Below the pieces are notes generated by a model, which was not told the DNA's origin, did not search any database, and was given only the letters and a program-made list of their open reading frames with translations. A program made the translations under genes and the position numbers. 39,554 nucleotides of DNA from Methanobrevibacter sp. UBA412 (lineage in GTDB: Archaea; Methanobacteriota; Methanobacteria; Methanobacteriales; Methanobacteriaceae), in the NCBI GenBank assembly GCA_002495685.1, contig DAGJ01000013.1, forward strand, positions 1-39,554, written 5' to 3'. Shown piece after piece: positions 8,393-17,532 of this stretch (positions within the stretch are counted from its first letter, which is position 1; each line of letters begins with the position of its first letter).

Positions 8393-9247
8393 ATGATACC
8401 TAATCCTTTAGAAATTCCAATTACAGATACCCATATACATGTAGATCCTATTAATGGGAAAGGACCCTTAAAAATAGCAAAAATATTCTACAATAATGGA
8501 GGTCGAGTAATGATAATACCAAACAAACCTGCATGGAATTTTGGCCAACCCACAAATTATGAAAAAGGAATGGACTTAAATAATGAATATGTAGACCTAA
8601 TAAACAAAGAAACACCTGTTCATGCATACAGTTTCCTTGGAGTTCACCCAGCAGAATATTCAAACTTAATAAGAGCAGGAAAAACATACCAAGAAGCATA
8701 CAAAAGAATAATAAAAGCAATAAATTATGGCAGCAAAGAAATAGAAAAAGGTAATGCATTAGGAATAGGTGAAATAGGAAGACCCCATTACCCTGTTGAA
8801 GAAGAGGAATTAAAGTACCATAATAAAATCTTAGAATACTGTTTAAAATTAGGTAAAGATTTAAACTGTCCTGTGATGTTACATACAGAAGATTTCACAC
8901 CTCAAAAATATGAAGAAATAGCAAAAATTGCAGATAAAATTGGGTTTAATAAAAATAAACTTATAAAACACCACGCAGAGGCTCATGTTTTGAAAGAAGA
9001 AAATTTTGGAATTGTTCCAAGCATAACCACTAATAAAACTAATATTATTGAAGCTTTAAAAAAAGGTACACGATTTTTTATGGAAACAGATTTTTTTGAT
9101 GAAGATGAACATCCTGGAATGGTATTAGGTCCTAAAACTGTACCAAAAAGAACATTGAATTTTATTCAAAACGAAATAATGACTGTTGAAGAAGCTTTTC
9201 AAATACATAAAAATAATGTTGAAAAAGTTTTTGACATAGATCAATAA
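8393..9247 (+). CDS. TatD-related metal-dependent hydrolase (TIM barrel)
   Basis: The 284 residues belong to the amidohydrolase-like TIM barrels that archaeal annotation groups with TatD. Metal ligands are visible: TDTHIHVD (H14, H16), SFLGVHPAEY, GIGEIGRPHYP with the bridging glutamate, PVMLHTED, KHHAEAHV and the late aspartate in METDFFDEDEHPG. The substrate is unknown, and DNase or phosphodiesterase activity is only a family-level possibility. It follows the DUF116 gene by 18 bases with no obvious ribosome site, suggesting coupling. It converges with the small gene at 9270-9539. Confidence 0.85.
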   Translation: MIPNPLEIPITDTHIHVDPINGKGPLKIAKIFYNNGGRVMIIPNKPAWNFGQPTNYEKGMDLNNEYVDLINKETPVHAYSFLGVHPAEYSNLIRAGKTYQEAYKRIIKAINYGSKEIEKGNALGIGEIGRPHYPVEEEELKYHNKILEYCLKLGKDLNCPVMLHTEDFTPQKYEEIAKIADKIGFNKNKLIKHHAEAHVLKEENFGIVPSITTNKTNIIEALKKGTRFFMETDFFDEDEHPGMVLGPKTVPKRTLNFIQNEIMTVEEAFQIHKNNVEKVFDIDQ

Positions 9248-9269
9248 AAAAAATAGAAAAATATAATTT

Positions 9270-9539
9270 TTATAAATCATAATAATTAATGAAATCATCA
9301 GATTCTGGAGTATTAGCAAACTGATCTATAAATTTATGTAAATCTTTAATAAATTCTTTTTTACGTTCAGATTTATCTTTAATTTTACTATAATCTTTTT
9401 TTATACTTAAATTCATTAATATATTATCTGTTTCTAATTCTAATTCCGGAAATTCAGAATCATCCATTAAGCCTAAAGATTCTAAATCTTCAAAGTCTAA
9501 ATCCAAATCATCAAAATTAACATTATCTTTTTTATTCAT
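9270..9539 (-). CDS. Acidic hypothetical protein, 89 aa
   Basis: Not recognised. The N-terminal half is strikingly acidic (residues 9-40 are mostly Asp, Glu and Leu, with DLDLDFEDLESLGLMDDSE), and the second half is basic and helical. There is no signal or membrane segment. It sits 63 bases downstream of hmgA on the same strand and could be the last gene of a sucD-hmgA unit. The acidic-amphipathic start resembles protein-interaction tails, but no partner can be named. Confidence 0.6.
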   Translation of the reverse strand: MNKKDNVNFDDLDLDFEDLESLGLMDDSEFPELELETDNILMNLSIKKDYSKIKDKSERKKEFIKDLHKFIDQFANTPESDDFINYYDL

Positions 9540-9602
9540 CTTAAAAATAATCCTTTAATTATACTTAAAAAAAAGTTTTTTAGGGAAATAATAAATTTTT
9601 AA

Positions 9603-10805
9603 TTATCTTCCTAATTGTTCATGAGCACGTGCTAAATGTCCTGCTGCTAAAGCACCTATAAGAGATAATTCTCCAGCCATAACTGTTGAAACTACTACTT
9701 CAGCAAAGTCACGAACTGATCCGGAACCATTTAATCCTAAAATTTTTAACCCTTCATTAGCGGTTTCTAATCTTGTTCCCCCACCAACTGTTGCTAATGG
9801 TAAATCAGGCATATTTACACTGAAATATAAATCTCCATTACGATTTTCAGCATGAGTTATGCCTAATGATCCTTCAACAACATGTGCTAAATCTTGTCCT
9901 GTTGCTAAAAATATTGCTGCGACCATATTTGCATATTGAGCATTAAATGCCATTGTCCCTGAAACTGCACTTCCAAGTAAATTTTTAGCAATATTTACTT
10001 CAACTATTGATTCTGCAGTAGTTTTTAATTTTTTTTCAACAATTTCTTCTGGAATTAAAATATCTGCCACAACAGTTTTTCCTCGCCCTTCTATTAAATT
10101 CATATGAGAAGGTTTTTTATCAACACAAGCATTACCACTTAAAGCAATATGTTTAGCATTAGTTTCTTCAGATAATAATTTTAAAACTTTATCAGTAGCG
10201 ATTGTAACCATATTCATTCCCATACTATCACCAGTACTGTAAACAAATCTAGGATAAACATATGCTCCCACAATTAATATTGGATCTATTTTTATTAATT
10301 TACCATGAGAAGTTGTTGACTCTGCTACTTCTTTAATTTTAGAGAAATTATCTTCAAACCATGTTTTAACTTTTATAGCTTCTACACTATTTTCTACTTT
10401 AATTACAGGAGCCCGAGTCATCTTATCACTAATAACCCTAGCATTACATCCACCAGAAGCTGTTATAGTACTTGCCCCACGATTAATACTAGCTAGTAAT
10501 GCTCCTTCAGATGTAGCTAAAGGTACATAGTATTCTTTAGTACATGATTCTCCGTTTATTTTTAATGGCCCTATAACACCTAATGGAATTTGCACTGTAC
10601 CTATAGGATTTTCAATATTTTTTTTCATTGCAGTATTCATATCAATATTATATGAACCAATATAACTTAAATCAGTGTTAGTTTTTTGAGCAATGAATTC
10701 TCGACGAATTTCTAAAGCTTCAGTAGCATCTTTTGTGAATTTATCTATTTGATAAAGTTTCATTTCACCATTAAATAATTTTTGGATGATTTCTTCTTTA
10801 TTCAT
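9603..10805 (-). CDS. hmgA: 3-hydroxy-3-methylglutaryl-CoA reductase (class I)
   Basis: HMG-CoA reductase makes mevalonate from HMG-CoA with NADPH and commits carbon to archaeal isoprenoid lipids. I start at the ATG at 10805 (400 aa), because AGGT lies ten bases before it. An upstream TTG at 10814 is only two bases from that site. Catalytic residues by family pattern are E66 (ENPIG), K230 (ACVDKKPS), D305 (GQDLAH) and H395 (ARAHEQL). The NADPH-site GDSMGMNMV (192-200) and TVGGGTRLET (339-348) are intact. The gene follows sucD by 97 bases. Confidence 0.96.
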   Translation of the reverse strand: MNKEEIIQKLFNGEMKLYQIDKFTKDATEALEIRREFIAQKTNTDLSYIGSYNIDMNTAMKKNIENPIGTVQIPLGVIGPLKINGESCTKEYYVPLATSEGALLASINRGASTITASGGCNARVISDKMTRAPVIKVENSVEAIKVKTWFEDNFSKIKEVAESTTSHGKLIKIDPILIVGAYVYPRFVYSTGDSMGMNMVTIATDKVLKLLSEETNAKHIALSGNACVDKKPSHMNLIEGRGKTVVADILIPEEIVEKKLKTTAESIVEVNIAKNLLGSAVSGTMAFNAQYANMVAAIFLATGQDLAHVVEGSLGITHAENRNGDLYFSVNMPDLPLATVGGGTRLETANEGLKILGLNGSGSVRDFAEVVVSTVMAGELSLIGALAAGHLARAHEQLGR

Positions 10806-10902
10806 TATTATCAATACCTTTAAAAGAAAATTTTAAAGAAAAATATATTTTTAAAATTAGTTTTCATATTTTTTAAAAAATTAGAAAAAAATAAGAGTTT
10901 AT

Positions 10903-11760
10903 TTAAACTTTGTTTAATAAGTTTACTATCTCAGATGGTCTTTTTGCAACTTCTACTCCAACATCATTAAATGCTTTAATTTTAGATAATGCAGTTCCAC
11001 TATCTTCTTCAATAATTGCTCCTGCATGACCCATACGTTTTCCTGGAGGTGCTGTTAATCCTGCAATAAACCCTACTACTGGTTTAGTGATGTTTTCTTC
11101 TATATATTTTGCAGCTTTTTCTTCTGCATTTCCTCCAATTTCACCGATTAATACAATTTTATCAGTATCTGGATCATCCTCAAATTTTTGTAAAATCTCA
11201 GTGTATTTTGTACCTATTACTGGATCTCCTCCAATCCCTAAACAAGTACTTTGTCCGATTCCTGCATTAGTTAATTGTGATGCTATTTCATAGGTTAAAG
11301 TTCCACTACGACTTATTACTCCAACATTTCCAGGTTCGAAAATATGAGTTGGCATTATTCCAAGTTTACCTATACCTGGAGATATAATTCCTGGAGTGTT
11401 TGGACCTATAACTGTTTTTCCTTTACGATTAGCATATTCCATGATTTGCATACTGTCATGGACTGGAATGTGTTCTGTAATGATAATTACAAGATCCATA
11501 TGTTTAATTGATTCAAAAGCTGCATCTTTAGCAAATGGTGCAGGTACAAATATTATACTAGTGTTTAAATCCTCGTTACTTGCAGCTTGTTCTATACTAT
11601 CATAAACAGGAACCCCATATAACTCTTGACCACCTTTACCTGGTGTAACTCCAGCAACAATATTTGTATTGTAATCTAACATTTGTTTTGTATGGAAAGA
11701 ACCTTGTTTACCTGTAATTCCTTGAACTAAGGCTCTTGTATCCTTATCTAATAATATCAT
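10903..11760 (-). CDS. sucD: Succinate-CoA ligase (ADP-forming), alpha subunit
   Basis: SucD binds CoA and carries the phosphohistidine of succinyl-CoA synthetase. In methanogens the enzyme belongs to the incomplete reductive TCA route to 2-oxoglutarate. I prefer the ATG at 11760 (285 aa): GAGGT is eight bases away, whereas the ATG at 11766 is too close. CoA-binding GITGKQG is at 14-20, [15 protein letters not shown] at 145-159, and the active H245 is in KRMGHAGAI. The beta subunit (sucC) is not adjacent, so the two subunits are encoded apart. Confidence 0.95.
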   Translation of the reverse strand: MILLDKDTRALVQGITGKQGSFHTKQMLDYNTNIVAGVTPGKGGQELYGVPVYDSIEQAASNEDLNTSIIFVPAPFAKDAAFESIKHMDLVIIITEHIPVHDSMQIMEYANRKGKTVIGPNTPGIISPGIGKLGIMPTHIFEPGNVGVISRSGTLTYEIASQLTNAGIGQSTCLGIGGDPVIGTKYTEILQKFEDDPDTDKIVLIGEIGGNAEEKAAKYIEENITKPVVGFIAGLTAPPGKRMGHAGAIIEEDSGTALSKIKAFNDVGVEVAKRPSEIVNLLNKV

Positions 11761-11903
11761 AAACATTAACCTCTTATTTTATAATTTTTATAATAAATCT
11801 TTTAATCATAATTGTTAATCTAATATTTATCATTAGTAATATTAAAAGTTTTTTAAGATTTAAATGAATTAAATTAAATAAATGAAAAAAATATAAAAGT
11901 ATT

Positions 11904-12629
11904 TTATTTAAGGATTCTAGTTTTATTCTCAAATGGTACAGCTAAATCTATAATATTACCATTTGTAAATGCAGTTGCGGAAACAAGCACACTACCAGGT
12001 ATAACATTACATGGAGTATGACGCTTTACAAGATAAGTGTTTTTACAACCTAAACTTGCACCTATCATTGCTCCACTAATCACACCTATTTGTTCTAAAT
12101 CTTCCACAGTAGCAACTATTACAGGATCATCGGTTTCATTACCCACATAACCAACACCAGGTATCTCATTAATATCTTCACTATTTAAAATGGAAACATC
12201 AGTGCAAGAACTTATTCCTTTAGCAGCTTGTATTGCACTTTCTGCAACATGTGCAACAAATGATTCCCCTCCATAAGTATCAAAATGTAATATTACGGCA
12301 TCAGGAAATCTATCCTCTCGAATATTCGCAGTTGCATAACTAATCCCTTCACCTGCTTCCTCAGATGTTTTCCCAACACCTCCAATATCACCAATATCTT
12401 CAGCATTATCTCTTAATATATTAACTATTTCCTTATTGATTAATGGTAAATCTTCATCATTTACAATAGCAGAAATTACTACATCATCACCAGTAATATT
12501 AGTTAATCCTGCTTTAATAGCTCCTTTTTTTAATAGTTTGGGAATATCAGATTTTAAATTAGATATTAAATTTTCACTACATGATACATCATTATTTGAT
12601 ATATCCGCACCTATACATGTTATTTTCAT
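11904..12629 (-). CDS. Conserved archaeal protein of unknown function, 241 aa
   Basis: I do not recognise a named family, but the sequence looks well conserved. It is Gly-, Asp- and Val-rich with strand-loop patterns (GDIGGVGKTSEEAGEG, AVILHFDTYGGESFVAH, EIPGVGYVGNETDDPVI, GAMIGASLGCKNTYLVKR, NVIPGSVLVSATAF). These suggest a compact alpha/beta enzyme or ligand-binding protein, possibly a methanogen-specific one. Two cysteines (SSCTD and LGCKN) and the HTPCNV segment may be functional. It begins 30 bases after the ACT-domain gene, so ligase, ACT protein and this protein likely form one operon. Confidence 0.7.
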   Translation of the reverse strand: MKITCIGADISNNDVSCSENLISNLKSDIPKLLKKGAIKAGLTNITGDDVVISAIVNDEDLPLINKEIVNILRDNAEDIGDIGGVGKTSEEAGEGISYATANIREDRFPDAVILHFDTYGGESFVAHVAESAIQAAKGISSCTDVSILNSEDINEIPGVGYVGNETDDPVIVATVEDLEQIGVISGAMIGASLGCKNTYLVKRHTPCNVIPGSVLVSATAFTNGNIIDLAVPFENKTRILK

Positions 12630-12659
12630 AAAAATCCATCACAAAAAATAATTTGAGTA

Positions 12660-13106
12660 TTATAAGTTATATACTTCATCAGCTGGAACAATTATTACAT
12701 CATTTTCTTTTAAAATATTGGTAAGATTTTCAAGATTTGAAGTACATAATAAAAGAATAGCTTTTTCTGATTTTTCATGAGTAAAAGCATATAAATAATC
12801 AAGATTCATATTATTATCTTGTACTATTTTTAAAATTTTACTTAAACCACCAGGAGTATCATCTAATTGAACACCAACTACTAAAGTAACCTTAACTGTA
12901 AAGTTATGTTTTTCTAATTCCTCTTTACATTTAATTGGGTCTTGAACAACTAAACGTAATATACCAAAATCACTAGTATCTGCTAAAGATAAAGCTCTAA
13001 TATTAATATTTGCATTAGCTAAAACATCTAATGCTTTATATAACCGTCCTTTTTTATTTTCTAAAAATATACTTAATTGTTTAATCATTTCGTTATCATT
13101 TGACAT
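12660..13106 (-). CDS. Tandem ACT-domain amino-acid-binding protein
   Basis: The 148 residues hold two ACT domains: residues 7-70 (KQLSIFLENKKGRLYKALDV start) and 75-140 (VVGVQLDDTPGGLSKILKI start). ACT pairs bind small ligands, usually amino acids, and regulate enzymes. AGGTG ten bases before the ATG supports the start. It lies 27 bases after the phenylacetate-CoA-ligase-like gene. This pairing is known in methanogens, often beside indolepyruvate:ferredoxin oxidoreductase genes (iorAB), which are not present here. A role as sensor of aromatic or branched amino acids for the ligase is an inference. Confidence 0.85.
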   Translation of the reverse strand: MSNDNEMIKQLSIFLENKKGRLYKALDVLANANINIRALSLADTSDFGILRLVVQDPIKCKEELEKHNFTVKVTLVVGVQLDDTPGGLSKILKIVQDNNMNLDYLYAFTHEKSEKAILLLCTSNLENLTNILKENDVIIVPADEVYNL

Positions 13107-13133
13107 AATAAAAAAACACCTGAAAAGTTTTTT

Positions 13134-14438
13134 TTAATTAAAATTTCTTTTATCTAAAACACGTTTTGCTTTTCCTTCAAAACGTGGAAGAGTATGAGGT
13201 TCTACTAAGGTAATTTTTGCACGTAAACCTATTTCGTTTTGCACATAGTCCCCAATTGTTTTTTGTAAATTCACCATTTTAGTTACATCATCACTAAATA
13301 AATCAGGAGATGTTTCTACTTTTATTTCCATTTGATCCATTATATCTGGACGAGTAACAATTATTTGATAATGAGGTTCAACTTCACTTACGTGTAGTAA
13401 TGCTTTTTCAATTTGTGAAGGAAAAACACTAACTCCTTTTACTTTAATCATATCATCATATCTTCCTTTGATACGTTCCATTCTTGTAAAAGTACGACCA
13501 CATTCACATGTTTCATAATGTAGGGTTGTGATATCTTTAGTACGGAATCTTAAAATTGGCATTCCTTCCCGTTCAAGATTTGTTAAAACTAATTCTCCTT
13601 CAGTTCCCCCTGGAAGTTGTTTACCTGTTTTACTATCAACAATTTCAGGGTAGAAATAATCTTCTGCAATATGTAAACCATTTTGTGCTTCACATTCTAC
13701 ACCTATTCCGGGACCCATAATTTCAGTTAAACCGTAAATATTATAAGCTTCAGTATTATATTCTTTTTCTATACGTTTTCTCATTTCTTCAGTCCACATT
13801 TCAGCCCCAAAACCAATAGCTTTTATCCCTAATTGTTTTGGATTAATTCCTTCTTCTTTTGCAACTTCTGCCATATGTAAACCGTAAGATGGTGTAAATA
13901 TTAACCCAGTAATATCAAAATCATTCATTATTTCAATTTGACGTTTTGTTTGACCAGTACTTATAGGTATTACAGTAATTCCGATTTTTTCCGCCCCATA
14001 ATGTACTCCAAATCCTCCAGTGAATAATCCATAACCATGTGTATTTTGAAGAATATCTTCATCCCCAAGACCCATACCTGTTAATCCACGTGCCATTATT
14101 GTTGCCCAAGTATCCAAATCTTTTCGTGTATAACCTGAAACAACTGGTTTTCCTGTTGTACCAGAAGATGAATGAATTTCTATAATTTCCTTTTTAGGAA
14201 CTGCAAACATACCAAAAGGATAACTTTCACGTAAATCATCTTTAGTAGTGAATGGTATTTTAGTAATATCTTCTAATGTTTCAATATCCTCTGGGTATAA
14301 TCCAATTTCATTAAATTTTTTATGATAATAAGGTACACGTTCATAAGCTTGATGAACAGTGTCTTGTAATTTTTTCAATTGCAACTCTTCTAAGTCATCT
14401 CTTTGTATGGTTTCTTTTTCTTCATCCCACATTATCAT
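13134..14438 (-). CDS. Phenylacetate-CoA ligase-like adenylate-forming enzyme
   Basis: This is an ANL-superfamily enzyme of the PaaK type (434 aa), which activates an aryl or acyl acid as AMP ester and then CoA thioester. The P-loop-like SSGTTGKP is at 91-98, NIYGLTEIMGPG is the A5-type motif near 238-249, and FRTKDITTLHYE then GRYDDMIKVKGVSVFPSQIE mark the hinge and C-terminal domain. Cysteines in ETCECGRT are typical of methanogen members. Similar proteins have been annotated as coenzyme F390 synthetase in Methanothermobacter, so the substrate (arylacetate or F420) is open. AGGAG nine bases before the ATG supports this start. Confidence 0.88.
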   Translation of the reverse strand: MIMWDEEKETIQRDDLEELQLKKLQDTVHQAYERVPYYHKKFNEIGLYPEDIETLEDITKIPFTTKDDLRESYPFGMFAVPKKEIIEIHSSSGTTGKPVVSGYTRKDLDTWATIMARGLTGMGLGDEDILQNTHGYGLFTGGFGVHYGAEKIGITVIPISTGQTKRQIEIMNDFDITGLIFTPSYGLHMAEVAKEEGINPKQLGIKAIGFGAEMWTEEMRKRIEKEYNTEAYNIYGLTEIMGPGIGVECEAQNGLHIAEDYFYPEIVDSKTGKQLPGGTEGELVLTNLEREGMPILRFRTKDITTLHYETCECGRTFTRMERIKGRYDDMIKVKGVSVFPSQIEKALLHVSEVEPHYQIIVTRPDIMDQMEIKVETSPDLFSDDVTKMVNLQKTIGDYVQNEIGLRAKITLVEPHTLPRFEGKAKRVLDKRNFN

Positions 14439-14634
14439 TTAACAATTCTCCTAAAAAATACTAATTTCATATTAATTTATAAATATTATATTTAATTATT
14501 CTTTTAATTATACTAATAACTTATAGTTTTTATTTTATAAAAAAGTTTTTTAAGAATTGTTAAAAATTAAAAAAAATGAGAAATAGAAAAAAATAATAAA
14601 AAATGAAAAAATAAATAATTATAAAAAAATAGTA

Positions 14635-14952
14635 TTAGAATACTTCATTAAGTACAGATAAGGATTTATTAAATGGTGGCATTCCAGAAGTTAATAAAAC
14701 CACTTTTAATACATCTAAAATTTCATCACGAGTGATGCCTAATTCCTTTTTAGCACTTTCCATTTGTTTTTTGATAGCTCTAGTATCTGAATTTGATGCT
14801 GCTATTCCAATAGCTATTAATTTTTGTGTTTTATAATCTAATGCTTTTCCATCCCATACTGCATTATTTATATCTACAATAGCTTGGTATAATTCTTCAT
14901 TATCATCTTTAACACGTTGCATGCTTTTACCATAGAATACTTCATCTTTCAT
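14635..14952 (-). CDS. Carboxymuconolactone decarboxylase-like (AhpD fold) protein
   Basis: The 105 residues have the all-helical AhpD/CMD pattern: an N-terminal helix with AVWDGKALDYKTQKLIAIGI, a central helix, then GITRDEILDVLKVVLLTSGM. The usual CxxC redox pair of peroxidase-linked AhpD proteins is missing. The matching segment reads ASNSDTRAIKKQ and has no cysteine at all. It therefore cannot do AhpD-type disulfide chemistry, and a decarboxylase or non-redox role is more likely. It is flanked by gaps on both sides and is probably a single transcription unit. Confidence 0.8.
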   Translation of the reverse strand: MKDEVFYGKSMQRVKDDNEELYQAIVDINNAVWDGKALDYKTQKLIAIGIAASNSDTRAIKKQMESAKKELGITRDEILDVLKVVLLTSGMPPFNKSLSVLNEVF

Positions 14953-15007
14953 TTAATGACCTCCAATTAATATTAATTATATACTACTTTTAGTAATATA
15001 AAGTTTT

Positions 15008-16201
15008 TTATATTAATTCATTTAATGCATTTTCAAATTCATTAACTTTAATCTCCCAATCACTACTTTTAACAAATTCTCTACCATTTTTAGCTATTTC
15101 ATCATATTCCCCTTTATTTAATATATTTTGTACAGTATCAAGAACTTCACATGCATTATCCACATAAACAATACCATGATTCTCACCAAATTCATTATAA
15201 ATTCCAGGTAGTTTAGTTGCAATAACGACTTTTTGCATTGCTAAATATTCATATAACTTAATTGGTACAATATCTTGCATTATTTCTTCATCTTTATATG
15301 CAGGAAGCAAACAAAATGTTGATGATGCTAAAAATTCAGGTATTTTAATATAAGGTTGACGTCCTGTGAGAATAAGTTGATCTTTAAGATTATATTCTTC
15401 TTTTATTTTTAGTAAGTCTTCATAGGCATCCCCATCACCTACAATTAAAATTTTCATTTTAGAATATTTTTCCTTATTTTCCCCTAATTTTTTAGCTAAT
15501 TCTTTCATTCCAGCAAAATTATAAATAAATCCCATAAAAAAGAGAACTATATCATCTGATTGGATATTATATTCATCATAGATTTTTGAAGCATCTAATT
15601 TAGGATTATACTTTTTTAAATCTATACCTGCATCAATTAATATTGTTTTATCTGGATTAGATCCTAGGGATATTGCTAATTCTGATAGTTTTTGATTAAT
15701 TGTTATTACTAAATCAGAATTTTTTAATGATTTAGTGAAAACTTGTTTTCCTATGCCTTGAAAGATTTTTTCAGGAATTAATGCATATAAATTATCTATT
15801 AAATAGTATACAAATGGTATATTGTATTTCTTTGCTAGTTTACTTCCAGTATAAGAATTAAGTAATCCTAATCCTAAAATAATGTCTGGTTTAAATTCTA
15901 ATATTTGTTTTTTAATCTCTTTTTGGTGAGTGAAATACATACTTACATAATTTAATCCTTTAATTTTTATGAAACTTGGACGTATTACAGTAATATTTGT
16001 TTTTGGGTTGACTTTACAAACATTATTATGTTCTTCGCGGTTATAGATTAATCCATTACTCTCTTTATCATTAGACCAATCGATTGGATAATCAATAACT
16101 CTTATTTGATGTCCTCTCCCATCCATTCGATCCATAAGATGATGTTGTTGATGAGGGTTTCTTTTTAACCAGTCAGATTCTTGTAATACTAAAATTTTCA
16201 T
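15008..16201 (-). CDS. GT4-family glycosyltransferase
   Basis: A GT-B fold glycosyltransferase of 397 residues. The N-terminal domain ends near residue 200. The C-terminal donor-binding domain starts with DDIVLFFMGFIYNFAGMKEL, includes MKILIVGDGDAYEDL and LTGRQPYIKIPEFLASS, and carries the acid-rich nucleotide-sugar motif PIKLYEYLAMQKVVIATKLPG. It likely adds a sugar to a cell-surface glycan, glycolipid or glycoprotein. The acceptor and sugar are unknown. It stands alone, divergent from the membrane gene at 16404. Confidence 0.87.
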   Translation of the reverse strand: MKILVLQESDWLKRNPHQQHHLMDRMDGRGHQIRVIDYPIDWSNDKESNGLIYNREEHNNVCKVNPKTNITVIRPSFIKIKGLNYVSMYFTHQKEIKKQILEFKPDIILGLGLLNSYTGSKLAKKYNIPFVYYLIDNLYALIPEKIFQGIGKQVFTKSLKNSDLVITINQKLSELAISLGSNPDKTILIDAGIDLKKYNPKLDASKIYDEYNIQSDDIVLFFMGFIYNFAGMKELAKKLGENKEKYSKMKILIVGDGDAYEDLLKIKEEYNLKDQLILTGRQPYIKIPEFLASSTFCLLPAYKDEEIMQDIVPIKLYEYLAMQKVVIATKLPGIYNEFGENHGIVYVDNACEVLDTVQNILNKGEYDEIAKNGREFVKSSDWEIKVNEFENALNELI

Positions 16202-16403
16202 ATGCAGTTAAGTCCTTTTTAATTTTTTTATTAATTAAATTAATTTTTGGTTTTTTCTAGTAATTATAATTTTTTATTAAAATTAAATGTGAAATTAATT
16301 AAATTTTAGAAAGAATAATTATTTTATATATGCAAAACAAAAAGGATTAACATATAATATAAGAGGTCTTAAATTTGAAAAAAAAATCATAATTTCTAAT
16401 TTA

Positions 16404-17030
16404 ATGAAAATTTTAATTATTATAATTGGATTATGGGGTATTTATGAATCTATTACTAAATTTCCAAATAGTACAGTTAAATTATATTTTTACACTACTT
16501 TAACAAATATTGCTTGTATAATCTTTTCAATATTTTATTTATATAAAAACATAAATAAAAAAACATATAATGTAAATAAAGAAAGAATAATAAATATTAT
16601 TTATTATATCATAACTGTCTCCATTTTTATAGTGTCATTAACTTATAATTTAATTATATTTCCTAATTATCATACAAGTCTTATTAATTATGGAATGGAA
16701 AATTTCATATTTCATTTAATTGTGCCAATATTATTTGTATGTGATTGGTTAATATTTGCTAAAAAGGATTCTTTAAATATTAAAAGTATTTATTATTGTT
16801 TAATACCATTTATAGCATATTTAATAGGTATTTATTTTAGAGCATTCTTTATTGGGACAAAAATTTTTAGTGGACCAAATAGTGGAAATTCTTTGTACCC
16901 TTATTTCTTTTTAGATATTGATAAATTAGGTTTAAGTAATGTAATCATCTATATTTTTATCATATTAATTTTAATATTAATATTAGGATATATATTAGAA
17001 AAATTTGGAAAAAAGATTAAATTAAACTAA
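16404..17030 (+). CDS. Pr6Pr-like integral membrane protein
   Basis: The 208-residue protein has six predicted transmembrane helices. The layout and the segments FIFHLIVPILFVCDWL (about residues 99-114) and NSLYPYFFLDIDKLG (about 163-177) resemble the Pr6Pr family (FAR-17a/AIG1-like) of bacteria and some archaea, which is uncharacterised in prokaryotes. The extreme A/T base use (Ile, Asn, Leu, Tyr rich) fits the genome. The DUF3795 gene follows after 23 bases and may be cotranscribed. I have no direct evidence of activity. Confidence 0.65.
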   Translation: MKILIIIIGLWGIYESITKFPNSTVKLYFYTTLTNIACIIFSIFYLYKNINKKTYNVNKERIINIIYYIITVSIFIVSLTYNLIIFPNYHTSLINYGMENFIFHLIVPILFVCDWLIFAKKDSLNIKSIYYCLIPFIAYLIGIYFRAFFIGTKIFSGPNSGNSLYPYFFLDIDKLGLSNVIIYIFIILILILILGYILEKFGKKIKLN

Positions 17031-17053
17031 AAAGTAAAAGGTTTTGAAAATTT

Positions 17054-17479
17054 ATGAAAATGCCTGAAATTATAAAAAATGAATATTTTGCTCCTTGTGG
17101 TTTTAACTGCCTATTATGTGAAAAACATTTAAAAAATGATAATGCTTGTCCAGGTTGTAGAATTAGTGATTCTGGTAAAAGTAAAAGTAGTTTAAAATGT
17201 AAGATTAAAAATTGTTTTGATAAAAAGAATTTTAAATATTGTCAACGATGCAGTGAATTCCCCTGTAAATTAATTAAGAAACATGATAAAAATTCAAAGA
17301 AAAGATATGGATTAAGCACAGTTGATAATTGTAAAAAATTAGAAAATTCAGGTATTGGTAAAATTTTAAAAATGGATTTAGATAAGTACACTTGTGAAAA
17401 TTGTGGTGGTGTAATCTGTTTCAATGATGAAACTTGTAGTGAATGTGGATTTGAATATATTGATATAAATAAAAAATAG
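17054..17479 (+). CDS. DUF3795-type cysteine-rich zinc protein
   Basis: The 141 residues begin with the DUF3795 signature FAPCGFNCLLCEKHL and ACPGCRISD, followed by CKIKNCF and KYCQRCSEFPC. The C-terminus adds a separate zinc ribbon (YTCENCGG, TCSECGFEYI). In total about sixteen cysteines suggest several metal sites. The family is common in anaerobes and methanogens and has no known function. It is convergent with the epimerase gene, with an inverted repeat and T-run between them. Confidence 0.85.
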   Translation: MKMPEIIKNEYFAPCGFNCLLCEKHLKNDNACPGCRISDSGKSKSSLKCKIKNCFDKKNFKYCQRCSEFPCKLIKKHDKNSKKRYGLSTVDNCKKLENSGIGKILKMDLDKYTCENCGGVICFNDETCSECGFEYIDINKK

Positions 17480-17483
17480 TTAT

Positions 17484-17508
17484 AAAAGAGGGAAAATTCC
17501 CCTTTTTT
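17484..17508. terminator. Hairpin terminator between convergent genes
   Basis: GGGAA (17490-17494) pairs with TTCCC (17497-17501). The stem extends as AAAAG/CTTTT around one unpaired base and is followed by T6. A second alternative stem can form between GGGAAA and the TTTCCC at 17516-17521. The arrangement could end transcription of the DUF3795 gene and, read the other way, of the epimerase gene. Confidence 0.5.
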
Positions 17509-17532
17509 AAAAAAATTTCCCTTTTTCTATGT

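Noticed and set aside
16202..16403. Possible tRNA or small RNA in the divergent gap
   Set aside because: There is no cloverleaf or GC-rich stem. The sequence is uniformly A/T-rich.
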